DNA of 64,000 bases, from the NCBI GenBank assembly GCA_964607025.1, contig CAZSIL010000002.1, positions 1 to 64,000 of the forward strand, written 5' to 3'. Numbering within the stretch: position 1 is the stretch's first letter; every line of letters starts with the position of its first letter. Below, piece by piece: positions 26,601-33,753 of this stretch. Position numbers and translations under genes: made by a program. The notes under the pieces are model-generated. The model did not search any database. It had not been told where the DNA came from and was given only the letters and a program-made list of their open reading frames with translations. Origin of the DNA: SIG565 sp964607025. GTDB taxonomy: Bacteria; Bacillota; Clostridia; Oscillospirales; Acutalibacteraceae.

Positions 26601-26629
26601 ATTATACTAATTAATTACGTAAATATCAA
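26601..26629 (-). promoter_or_regulatory. Sigma-A promoter of murD operon
   Basis: Minus-strand TTGATA (plus 26624-26629), 17-bp spacer, TATAAT (plus 26601-26606). Gives a leader of about 220 nt through the cloverleaf structures. Confidence 0.75.
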
Positions 26630-26655
26630 TAATTAACTTGATCACTTTACAAATA

Positions 26656-26684
26656 TTGACATTTTTTTTGCAGTTTGATATAAT
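26656..26684 (+). promoter_or_regulatory. Sigma-A promoter of DMT transporter
   Basis: Consensus TTGACA, 17-bp spacer, TATAAT. Divergent from the murD promoter, with 26 bp between the two elements. Confidence 0.88.
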
Positions 26685-26713
26685 ATGCTATATTTTTTAA
26701 AGGGGAAATGAAA

Positions 26714-27694
26714 ATGATTTGGTTTTGGTTGTCTGTTTTTGCTTTGCTTTGTTGGAGTGGTTCCGACCTTTTTTCAAAAATGGGGACCAAAGAACGCGAT
26801 AAAAATAGTCATTGGAAGGTTGTCTTTGCCGTAGGGTTTATAATGGGTATACATTTCTTTATAACGCTTATAGGCGGCGCGATAATTGATAACACAGTTG
26901 GTGTTGACGGAGTTAATAAAATAGTAGCGAGTCTTTTCTATACCGATTTTAAGTTCATAGATTTCATCAGGTATCTACCGATAGCAGCTTTGTATATCTT
27001 GGCGATGGTGCTCGGTTACATAGGTTTGCGTTACATAGAACTTTCTATTTCTTCGCCCATTTGTAATTCTTCTGGCGCATTGGCATTTCTTTTGTGCCTT
27101 GTGTTCGGACTCATTTCCACCGAAGATATAACCGTTATGACCATTGTCGGAATTTCCATGATAACGGTTGGTATCATAGCGTTAGGTTTCGTTGAACAAA
27201 GAGAGGATGACGATGTAAGAAAAGCAAGGCAGGAAATGGCAAACCGAAAATACACAAAAAGCATTCTCGCCTTTTTGCTCCCCATTTCCTATCTTATAAT
27301 CGATGCTTTAGGAACGGTGGGAGATGAGCTTCTTTTCTCGGATGCATTTATTGAAAAGACGGGAATAGAAATGAGCGACTATGCGGCAAATTCAGCGTTT
27401 GAATTAACCTTCTTTATTCTTGCAATCTTTGCGTTTATTTGGCTCAAATTTGTTAAAAAGGATAACGTATTCAAAGGAAACAAAAACCTGATTTTCGGCG
27501 GTATTTGCGAAACAATAGGTCAGGTGTTCTATATGGCGGTTATGTTCAGCGATTTTTCTGTTGGTATGGTAATTATTTCGGCTTATTGCGCAATATCTGT
27601 TCTTTGGAGCCGAATCTTCCTTAAAGAAAAAATGTCGTGGAAACACTACGCGGCTATTATTATGGTAATTGCGGGTATAGTAATATTAGGATAA
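26714..27694 (+). CDS. EamA/DMT-type membrane transporter
   Basis: Integral membrane protein of 326 residues with about ten hydrophobic helices in two halves joined by a charged loop (REDDDVRKARQEMANRKY, about 165-182), as in drug/metabolite transporters. The C-terminal half ends with the EamA-like SVLWSRIFLKEKMSWKHYAAIIMVIAGIVILG. Of two nearby ATGs, 26714 has GGGG at 8 bp and is preferred over 26708. Substrate unknown. It has its own strong promoter and an 18-bp terminator. Confidence 0.86.
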   Translation: MIWFWLSVFALLCWSGSDLFSKMGTKERDKNSHWKVVFAVGFIMGIHFFITLIGGAIIDNTVGVDGVNKIVASLFYTDFKFIDFIRYLPIAALYILAMVLGYIGLRYIELSISSPICNSSGALAFLLCLVFGLISTEDITVMTIVGISMITVGIIALGFVEQREDDDVRKARQEMANRKYTKSILAFLLPISYLIIDALGTVGDELLFSDAFIEKTGIEMSDYAANSAFELTFFILAIFAFIWLKFVKKDNVFKGNKNLIFGGICETIGQVFYMAVMFSDFSVGMVIISAYCAISVLWSRIFLKEKMSWKHYAAIIMVIAGIVILG

Positions 27695-27700
27695 TCCGAA

Positions 27701-27738
27701 AAAACAAAACCGAGTGAAAGTTCACTCGGTTTTGTTTT
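27701..27738. terminator. Bidirectional terminator between convergent genes
   Basis: Perfect 18-bp stem (27701-27718 / 27721-27738, core AACCGAGTGAA) with A runs on one side and T runs on the other, serving both the DMT gene (+) and the PqqD-like gene (-), whose stop codon overlaps its end. Confidence 0.92.
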
Positions 27739-27997
27739 ATTCCAAAATATTATTTTCCTTTAATTTTTCTATAAATGCCGCAACGTCACGCTCGGCTGTG
27801 GTCTTATCTACAGCGTACTCAGAAAGTAGGGCGGCAACTAATGCATCTTCTGTAGTTTCATCACTTAATTTTTCCCACAAGAATTTTCCCGTTTCATTGA
27901 GTGTCATAACCGAATTGAAATTAACATTGGCACCAACCGTTACTACAAGATTTTCCCCTGCAACATTTCTTAAAATATAGGTATCACGAATTTTCAT
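27737..27997 (-). CDS. Orphan PqqD-family (RRE-like) small protein
   Basis: 86-residue protein of the PqqD family, the winged-helix fold that binds leader peptides in RiPP biosynthesis. Recognisable are the N-terminal beta hairpin (YILRNVAGENLVVTVG), FNSVMTLNETGKFLWEKL, and the C-terminal DVAAFIEKLKENNILE. There is no radical-SAM maturase, precursor peptide or exporter next to it, and it is a single-gene transcript. Such stand-alone PqqD-like proteins occur in clostridia without a proven role. A second one is at 37401-37742. Confidence 0.85.
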   Translation of the reverse strand: MKIRDTYILRNVAGENLVVTVGANVNFNSVMTLNETGKFLWEKLSDETTEDALVAALLSEYAVDKTTAERDVAAFIEKLKENNILE

Positions 27998-28025
27998 TTT
28001 CTATTTCCTTTTTCTTTTTTTAAAA

Positions 28026-28054
28026 ATTATATATTATTTTAAAAAATATTGCAA
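28026..28054 (-). promoter_or_regulatory. Promoter of PqqD-like gene (shares -35 with divergent promoter)
   Basis: Minus-strand TTGCAA (28049-28054, a palindrome), 17-bp spacer, TATAAT (plus 28026-28031). Confidence 0.7.
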
Positions 28055-28078
28055 GAGCTATATTATTTGTTGTATAAT
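28049..28078 (+). promoter_or_regulatory. Promoter of 28105 operon (shares -35 with divergent promoter)
   Basis: TTGCAA (28049-28054), 18-bp spacer, TATAAT at 28073-28078. The same palindromic hexamer is the -35 of the minus-strand promoter. Confidence 0.7.
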
Positions 28079-28104
28079 AAATAAAAAATATCAGGAGAAA
28101 AAAT

Positions 28105-28608
28105 ATGGACGTTTTTAAAGAACAGTTATTAAAAATCAAAAAGAGCCCTGCAGAATACTTGCTTATAGCGGTAATATTTATTGTGGCGGTTTTGGCTTGC
28201 ACGCTGCTTTTCTTAATGTCAGGGCAGTATCCGTTTTTTATATTATTAATAGTTGCCGTTTTTTACGGTACGGCAAAATTGCTCAGTATGTTCTCTATCG
28301 AGTATGAGTATATAGTGACCAACACGGTAATTGATGTTGATAAAATTATGTCTAAAAGCACTCGTAAAAGAATTATTTCGTTTGAAGGCAAAGATATTTT
28401 ACGCACAGAAAAGGTAGGCGAAACACTGCCCGTTACAGATGCGGCAGAAAAATATATTTGTTGCAATAAAGACGATAAAAATGCATATTGGGTGCTTGTA
28501 TCAAAAAATGGCAAAAAGATACTCATTATGATGGCGCCTAACGAAAAAATGATTGAAGCCATAAAGCTCGGCTCACCGAAAATTACGGCGAAAGAAATAT
28601 TTAACTAA
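28105..28608 (+). CDS. Conserved two-helix membrane protein of unknown function
   Basis: 167 residues. Two hydrophobic helices at about 17-38 and 42-62 are followed by a soluble beta-rich domain (YEYIVTNTVIDVDKIM ... RKRIISF ...) that resembles membrane-anchored PH-like domains of small Firmicutes proteins. No catalytic motif is seen. The Shine-Dalgarno is AGGAG, 8 bp before the ATG. The stop lies 1 bp before the nnrD start, so it is the first gene of a three-gene unit with nnrD and a lipoprotein. Confidence 0.75.
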   Translation: MDVFKEQLLKIKKSPAEYLLIAVIFIVAVLACTLLFLMSGQYPFFILLIVAVFYGTAKLLSMFSIEYEYIVTNTVIDVDKIMSKSTRKRIISFEGKDILRTEKVGETLPVTDAAEKYICCNKDDKNAYWVLVSKNGKKILIMMAPNEKMIEAIKLGSPKITAKEIFN

Positions 28609-28609
28609 T

Positions 28610-29452
28610 ATGGAATTTGATGTAACCAAACCGCCCAAAATAGAAAAAAGGGACAAACAATCTCACAAAGGAACCTTTGGAACTGCTTTGCTGGTCTGCG
28701 GCTCTTACGGTATGGCAGGTGCCGCTATACTCGCCGCAAAAGCGGCGCTTAGAAGCGGTGTAGGAAAACTAAAAATGGCGGTGCATAAAAGAATTTATCC
28801 CGTCTGCGCTGTGTCGACACCGGAAGCTGTGTTTTTGCCTTACGGATTATTTTTTAAAAAAGCGGCTTTAAAGGATATACAAACTGCCGACAGTATACTT
28901 TTTGGTTGTGGTTGCGGTTTTAGTAAATCAACCCTTGAGAAACTGAAATTAATAGTTAAAAATGCCAGCTGCCCGATAGTTGTTGATGCCGATGGCATAA
29001 ATATATTGTCCCGAAACATAAATATATTAAAACGGGCAAAAACTCCTATTATTTTAACTCCGCATCCACTTGAGATGTCGCGTATTTGCGGTAAAAGCGT
29101 AACGGAAATAAATGCAAATCGCATATCAGTTGCTGCCGATTTCGCAAAAACGCATGGGGTATATCTGGTGCTTAAAGGAAACGAAACCGTAATAGCCGCG
29201 CCTGACGGCAGGGTTAATATCAACCCAACGGGGAATGCCGGTATGGCGACGGGTGGCAGCGGTGACGTACTTGCGGGTATTATTGCGGGGATATTAGCGT
29301 ATAATACCGATGTGTTTGATGCTGTCACAAAAGCCGTTTATATACATGGCATGGCAGGGGACATTGCGGCAGAAAAACTCTCAGAGACGGCAATGCTTCC
29401 AATCGACATTATAAAGGAGTTACCTTGCGTGTTTAAAACACTTGAAGGGTAG
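28610..29452 (+). CDS. nnrD: ADP-dependent NAD(P)H-hydrate dehydratase
   Basis: Repairs damaged NAD(P)H by dehydrating S-NADHX/NADPHX with ADP. It is the YjeF C-terminal (CARKD, ribokinase-like) domain alone, 280 residues; the epimerase half (NnrE) is not fused here. Diagnostic motifs: KGTFGTALLVCGSYGMAGAAILAAKAALRSG near the start, ILTPHPLEMSR, LVLKGNETVI, and NPTGNAGMATGGSGDVLAGIIAG. Translation appears coupled to the upstream gene (1-bp gap and no clear ribosome site). Confidence 0.94.
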   Translation: MEFDVTKPPKIEKRDKQSHKGTFGTALLVCGSYGMAGAAILAAKAALRSGVGKLKMAVHKRIYPVCAVSTPEAVFLPYGLFFKKAALKDIQTADSILFGCGCGFSKSTLEKLKLIVKNASCPIVVDADGINILSRNINILKRAKTPIILTPHPLEMSRICGKSVTEINANRISVAADFAKTHGVYLVLKGNETVIAAPDGRVNINPTGNAGMATGGSGDVLAGIIAGILAYNTDVFDAVTKAVYIHGMAGDIAAEKLSETAMLPIDIIKELPCVFKTLEG

Positions 29453-29460
29453 CGGTTTAT

Positions 29461-29949
29461 TTGAAAAAAATTAAAATATTAATTTTCCCTTTGATTTTTC
29501 TATGTTTAAGCGCATGTGGCAGTTCCAGCGTTACACCGATAACTAAAGGACTGTCGTTCAATGCGCATATTTTTTATTATAATAAAGAGTACACCTGTGC
29601 TGTCAATATTGATAGTGACGGAAATACTCAACTCACCGTAGTAGAACCAAAACTTTTGTCAGGCGCTAAAGTTGTGATAACCGAAAAAGAAGCTTATGCC
29701 GAATTTCGTGATATAAAATACCCTGTAGATATGTCTCGCGCGGACGGAGCACCATATTTTTTACTCGGTTGCCTGAGAAGTGCCGAGGGCGCCGACGCGC
29801 TCTTGATTGACCAACAATTTACTGTAAGAGGTACACGACTTGGGGAAGATTATAAAATCATCTTTGCTGGAAGCGGCATCCCGCTTAAAATAGAGGGAAA
29901 AAATATTGAAATTGAAATATACGATGCAAAAATAAAAACCGCTCAGTAG
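29461..29949 (+). CDS. Small putative lipoprotein
   Basis: 162 residues with a lipoprotein signal: positively charged start, hydrophobic core and lipobox L-S-A-C at 16-19, so Cys19 would be lipidated and the protein anchored outside the membrane. The remainder is beta-rich with no family I can name. The start is a TTG; the only ribosome site is GAAGGG 13 bp upstream, so initiation may be weak. The stop codon is inside the terminator stem. It follows nnrD by 8 bp and is probably co-transcribed. Confidence 0.75.
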   Translation: MKKIKILIFPLIFLCLSACGSSSVTPITKGLSFNAHIFYYNKEYTCAVNIDSDGNTQLTVVEPKLLSGAKVVITEKEAYAEFRDIKYPVDMSRADGAPYFLLGCLRSAEGADALLIDQQFTVRGTRLGEDYKIIFAGSGIPLKIEGKNIEIEIYDAKIKTAQ

Positions 29950-29962
29950 AGCGGTTTTTATT
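29931..29962. terminator. Bidirectional terminator
   Basis: 14-bp stem AATAAAAACCGCTC / GAGCGGTTTTTATT with loop AGTA; works for the lipoprotein gene (+) and the 3D-domain gene (-). Confidence 0.88.
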
Positions 29963-31034
29963 ATTCAAGTATCCAAACTTCAATATTTCTTCTGCCGAAT
30001 TTTTTACACGCGGATTCAGAAGTAAAGAACAAGTCAAAGTTGTTCGGGCGTGAATTGACAAAACCGCCCGTATCAGCAGCCACGGCATAGCCGTAGATGT
30101 AACTGCCATCTGATGATTTAATGTAAAATTTAGTTCCGTATTCATAAAGGTCTGTGTTAATAGCAACGTGACCTGGCTTTAAATATACACCAGATGCCGA
30201 GTGCCAACGGTTAGATTCGGTATAAGCTGTTGCCTGAACAGTGATTTTTTTAACGTAATCCACAGGGTTGCCGTTTTTATCAAGTTCAATGGGCTTTGAC
30301 GGCGTTAATTCCGAAATGCAGTTAACGTTCGCAGAGGTTGTTACAGCGGGTTTCTTGGTGCCAACGGTGATAACTTCTTGTACAGCAGGTTTAATAATGT
30401 TCTCTTCAACGATTTCGGTGGTGTTTACAACACCGTTAACGAGTTTTGTAACCTTGGTAATTTCCTTTTTGCCTTCTTCACCCTTAGTAGTTACTGCCGT
30501 GGTAGATGATTTTCTTGAATAAACGGTTTTAGATGTATAGGGTATTTTTTGCGATATAACTTCGGTTACGTAATTTATATCGGTTACGTCAATATAAGTA
30601 GTTTCATTTAAAACTGTATCGAGCGATAAACTAACCACGTCATGCTCATCAAGTGTGATACCTGCGAGTCCGATTGCATCGGCTACAGTTTCCCCTTTGC
30701 ATACGTCTACGTAATGGGTGGTATCGCCAACGGTTACGTAGGAAGGGAAGGTATACGCAACCGATAAATTGATTTCATTTCCGTTTGCATCAACGTCGGT
30801 CACTTTGTAATTTTTTGAATTGAGTTTTGCGATTTTTAAAAGCTCAGTAGCTTCGGTTTTAAAGGTTAAAAATTTTTGTGTAGTGTTACCGTCATTAACG
30901 GTTACTCTATTTAATGAAAACATAAGAAAAAGTAAAACCGCAAGCAAAGCCACAACCATATAAGCTATGCCGAATACTCTTGATTTATCTTCGCGAGAAA
31001 AAATTCCGCGTAGATTTTTTATTCTTTCTAACAT
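29961..31034 (-). CDS. G5 and 3D-domain cell-wall protein (YabE/Rpf-like)
   Basis: Secreted or membrane-anchored wall-active protein of 357 residues. One N-terminal helix (about 19-42) is followed by a DUF348-like ubiquitin fold (YVTVGDTTHYVDVCKGETVADAIGLAGI), a G5 domain (IPYTSKTVYSRKSSTT ... GVVNTTEIVEE) and a C-terminal 3D domain with its three conserved aspartates: INTDLYEYGTKF, AVAADTGG, NNFDLFF. 3D domains are the catalytic fold of Sps/MltA-like lytic transglycosylases, so peptidoglycan turnover is the likely role. AAGGAG precedes the ATG. It is a single-gene transcript with its own promoter. Confidence 0.9.
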   Translation of the reverse strand: MLERIKNLRGIFSREDKSRVFGIAYMVVALLAVLLFLMFSLNRVTVNDGNTTQKFLTFKTEATELLKIAKLNSKNYKVTDVDANGNEINLSVAYTFPSYVTVGDTTHYVDVCKGETVADAIGLAGITLDEHDVVSLSLDTVLNETTYIDVTDINYVTEVISQKIPYTSKTVYSRKSSTTAVTTKGEEGKKEITKVTKLVNGVVNTTEIVEENIIKPAVQEVITVGTKKPAVTTSANVNCISELTPSKPIELDKNGNPVDYVKKITVQATAYTESNRWHSASGVYLKPGHVAINTDLYEYGTKFYIKSSDGSYIYGYAVAADTGGFVNSRPNNFDLFFTSESACKKFGRRNIEVWILE

Positions 31035-31090
31035 TCAATAACTCCTTTTCGATGTTGCCGATATTATCGGTCATTTTTGAGGACCTTGCC

Positions 31091-31119
31091 ATTATATATT
31101 GTAAATCACTAAATGTCAA
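31091..31119 (-). promoter_or_regulatory. Sigma-A promoter of 3D-domain gene
   Basis: Minus-strand TTGACA, 17-bp spacer, TATAAT (plus 31091-31096). A palindrome CCGATATTATCGG at 31058-31070 lies in the short leader. Between this promoter and that of pyrR (31120-31331) I see only AT-rich DNA and a nested inverted repeat GCACCC (31262-31267) / GGGTGC (31288-31293); no gene. Confidence 0.85.
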
Positions 31120-31331
31120 ACAAAACAAAAAGCCCGAATTTGTTGGATTTGCACAAATTTTTACTGAATTACGAAATAATTACAGCTTTGTAACTATTTG
31201 TTTACGAGATAAATGGTAAAAAATGGGTTTTTATTTGTAAAAAAAGCCGAAAGTTAAAGTCGCACCCCGTCAAAAAGGGGAGAAAAAGGGTGCAAAACCC
31301 GTAAAAAACACTATATTTTCCAAAAACTGTG

Positions 31332-31360
31332 TTTACATATAGCATATTTTGTGGTAATAT
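31332..31360 (+). promoter_or_regulatory. Probable promoter of pyrR
   Basis: TTTACA, 17-bp spacer, TAATAT. A second weaker candidate (TTGTAC at 31387, TAATAT at 31411) lies closer to the gene. No PyrR-type attenuator hairpin is visible in the leader. Confidence 0.55.
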
Positions 31361-31458
31361 TACTTTGAAAATATGGAACATAAGGGTTGTACATTTATAT
31401 GATATGCTGTTAATATACAATATATGTAAAAACGGGGAAAAGTTGGTGAGTTTTTGAT

Positions 31459-31992
31459 ATGTTTAAAGCACTTTTAATGGATGAAGCGGCAGTTGTTCGT
31501 GCGCTTAAGAGAATTTCTCACGAGATTATTGAAAAAAATAACGGAGTAGAAAACATTTGTCTTATTGGTATAAAACGCCGCGGCGTGCCGTTAGCCCAAA
31601 TGATAGCCGACAATATTGCGTTAATAGAGAATAAAACAATTCCTGTGGGTAGTGTGGATATTTCGCTTCATCGTGACGATATGACAGTTCCGCTAACGGA
31701 ACGCGGCATACCGAGTGTTGAAATAGATTTTGATATTATGGATAAAACTGTAATATTGGTTGATGACGTTTTGCATACTGGCAGAACCGTCCGAGCAGCG
31801 CTTGAAGCAGTTATAGAGTCGGCGCGTCCGGCATCGGTGCAGTTGGCAGTGCTAATAGATAGGGGACATAGAGAATTGCCGATTCGCGGAGATTACGTTG
31901 GTAAAAACGTGCCGACGTCCAAGAGTGAAATAATAAATGTAAATATTCCGCCGTACGATAGAAATTTAGCGGTAGAATTATACGAGGGATAA
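31459..31992 (+). CDS. pyrR: PyrR bifunctional regulator / uracil phosphoribosyltransferase
   Basis: 177-residue type I phosphoribosyltransferase; in Firmicutes PyrR binds pyr mRNA in response to UMP and has uracil phosphoribosyltransferase activity. The PRPP-binding motif is VILVDDVLHTGRTVRAAL (near 96-113); GIKRRGVPLA and SVDISLHRDD are family-specific, and the C-terminal VGKNVPTSKSEIINVNI carries RNA-binding residues. It is not followed by pyr genes but by mnmA 35 bp downstream, an unusual place, so any attenuation target must be elsewhere on the chromosome. Confidence 0.95.
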   Translation: MFKALLMDEAAVVRALKRISHEIIEKNNGVENICLIGIKRRGVPLAQMIADNIALIENKTIPVGSVDISLHRDDMTVPLTERGIPSVEIDFDIMDKTVILVDDVLHTGRTVRAALEAVIESARPASVQLAVLIDRGHRELPIRGDYVGKNVPTSKSEIINVNIPPYDRNLAVELYEG

Positions 31993-32027
31993 AAAAGCAA
32001 AAACATATAAAAGAAGGAGGGGGAGAT

Positions 32028-33074
32028 ATGCCAAAGGTTATGGTTGCTATGAGTGGCGGTGTTGATAGCTCGGTTGCGGCGGCTTTATTAAAACAGCAGG
32101 GCCATGAGGTTATCGGCGCCACCTTGCGTTTATATGATAAAGAAGGCAAAGCCACCGAAGTGGAAAAGGCAAAAGAGGTTTGCGAAAAGCTTGGCATACC
32201 CCACTTTTACTTTGATATGCGAGAACTTTTTCTTGAAAAAGTAATTAAAAAATTCGCGTGTGAGTATGATTTAGGGCTTACACCCAACCCGTGCATAGAG
32301 TGTAATATTCACTTAAAATTCGGCGCCCTACTTGAAAAAGCACAGGAAATGGGTTGTGATTATCTTGCAACAGGGCATTACTGCAAAATAGAGCAAAAAG
32401 ACTCGGTTCCCACGCTTTTTCGCCCTGAGGACCGAAAAAAAGACCAGACCTACGTGCTGTGGCACTTAACCAAAGAAAAATTGGAGCATATATTAATGCC
32501 TTTGGGCGATATAACCAAGGATGAGGTTAGGGAAATCGCCGAGCAATACGGATTTGTATCGGCATCTTATAAGGAAAGCCAGGATATATGCTTTGTACCT
32601 GACGGCGATTATACCGCATTTTTGGAAAGATATAACGGCAAAAAGTTCGAAGGCGGCAATTACGTGGATATTTGCGGTAATGTTTTAGGAAAACACGCGG
32701 GGCATCAGTGCTATACTGTGGGACAAAGAAAGGGGTTAGGAATTGCCCTTGGGTGTCCGCAGTTTGTTATAAGTAAAAACTCCGAACAAAATACTGTTGT
32801 ACTATCCCCTGATGAAAAAATGCTTTTTAAAACCAAGGTTTTAATAAGGGATGTTTCTTTTGCATCGGGCGAGATACCCGCCGCGCCGTTTTGCTGTACC
32901 GCAAAACTGCGTTATAGCGCGCCCGACACCGAGTGCACAGTGTATCCCGCTGACAACAAAACGGCGGTTATCGAGTTTATATCTCCGGTCAGAGCGCCAT
33001 CCCCTGGGCAGTCGGCGGTTTTTTATGAAGGTAATGCCGTACTTGGCGGCGGAATAATTGTAGGCGGTGAATAA
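32028..33074 (+). CDS. mnmA: tRNA-specific 2-thiouridylase
   Basis: Forms 2-thiouridine at the wobble position 34 of Lys, Glu and Gln tRNAs. The PP-loop SGGVDSSVAAALL is at residues 9-21, the two catalytic cysteines are in NPCIECN and DICFVPDG, and the tRNA-recognition ATGHY and GQRKGLGIA motifs are present. 348 residues, normal. An unusually strong ribosome site (GAAGGAGGGGGAG) precedes the ATG. It probably forms a unit with pyrR and the downstream LUD gene, which starts just past its stop. Confidence 0.96.
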   Translation: MPKVMVAMSGGVDSSVAAALLKQQGHEVIGATLRLYDKEGKATEVEKAKEVCEKLGIPHFYFDMRELFLEKVIKKFACEYDLGLTPNPCIECNIHLKFGALLEKAQEMGCDYLATGHYCKIEQKDSVPTLFRPEDRKKDQTYVLWHLTKEKLEHILMPLGDITKDEVREIAEQYGFVSASYKESQDICFVPDGDYTAFLERYNGKKFEGGNYVDICGNVLGKHAGHQCYTVGQRKGLGIALGCPQFVISKNSEQNTVVLSPDEKMLFKTKVLIRDVSFASGEIPAAPFCCTAKLRYSAPDTECTVYPADNKTAVIEFISPVRAPSPGQSAVFYEGNAVLGGGIIVGGE

Positions 33075-33075
33075 A

Positions 33076-33708
33076 ATGAACGAAAAAATAGCAACTGTTA
33101 AAAGGTCACTTGAGCAAAATAATATAGAGGTTTTTTATGCCAAAAGTAAAAGTGAGATTGTAGATATCGTAAGACAAATTGTACCCAAGGGCGCGGTAGT
33201 ATCCTGCGGTGGCTCGGAAACACTTAAAGAGAGCGGTGTTATGGAACTGCTGAAAAGCGGTTATTATCAGTATTTAGATAGGTCGGCAGCGGGTGTTGAC
33301 CCAGACGAAATATATCACAAAACCTTCTCTTGTGATACTTTTTTCACATCGGCAAACGCCGTAACAGAGGATGGTGTATTATATAATGTTGACGGTAGGT
33401 CAAATCGCGTTGCCGCCACCTGTTACGGACCGCGTGAAGTGGTATTTATAATCGGAGTCAATAAAATAGTTGAAGATATGTCGGCGGCGGTAAAGCGCGT
33501 AAAAACAACAGCCGCTCCGCTAAATGCCAAGCGTTTGGGACTTGATACTCCTTGCGCCAAGATAGGTAAATGTGTTGCGGAAAGCGGTGGAATAGGAACG
33601 GGTTGCAATAGTAAAGACCGTATTTGTATAAATTTTGTTGCAACGGCTTTTCAGCGTCAAAAAGACAAGGTAAAAGTAATACTTTGCAAGGATAATATGG
33701 GTTATTAA
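33076..33708 (+). CDS. LUD-domain protein (LutC/YkgG-like)
   Basis: Stand-alone LUD domain protein of 210 residues, a family related to LutC of lactate utilisation. Typical segments: VVSCGGSETLKESGVMELL, FTSANAVTEDGVLYNVDGRSNRVAA and GPREVVFIIGVNKIV. A Cys-rich C-terminal stretch (TPCAKIGKCVAES and GTGCNSKDRICINF) may bind metal. No lutA or lutB is nearby, so lactate oxidation should not be assumed. The ATG at 33076 is preferred to the in-frame GTG at 33067, because GGCGGTGA then acts as its ribosome site. Confidence 0.88.
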   Translation: MNEKIATVKRSLEQNNIEVFYAKSKSEIVDIVRQIVPKGAVVSCGGSETLKESGVMELLKSGYYQYLDRSAAGVDPDEIYHKTFSCDTFFTSANAVTEDGVLYNVDGRSNRVAATCYGPREVVFIIGVNKIVEDMSAAVKRVKTTAAPLNAKRLGLDTPCAKIGKCVAESGGIGTGCNSKDRICINFVATAFQRQKDKVKVILCKDNMGY

Positions 33709-33715
33709 TTGTCAG

Positions 33716-33753
33716 CACCTTACATACTTATTTAGTATGTGAGGTGTTTTTTT
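33716..33753 (+). terminator. Terminator-like hairpin covering the next gene's ribosome-binding site
   Basis: 13-bp stem (33716-33728 / 33734-33746, one G-T pair), loop TATTT, then seven T. The 3' arm contains GAGGTG, the only Shine-Dalgarno for the ATG at 33754, so the hairpin both ends the LUD transcript and hides the ribosome site. Confidence 0.78.

Noticed and set aside
31202..31420. Minus-strand 72-codon frame in the 3D-gene/pyrR gap
   Set aside because: No ribosome site, low-complexity composition, and it covers the pyrR promoter.
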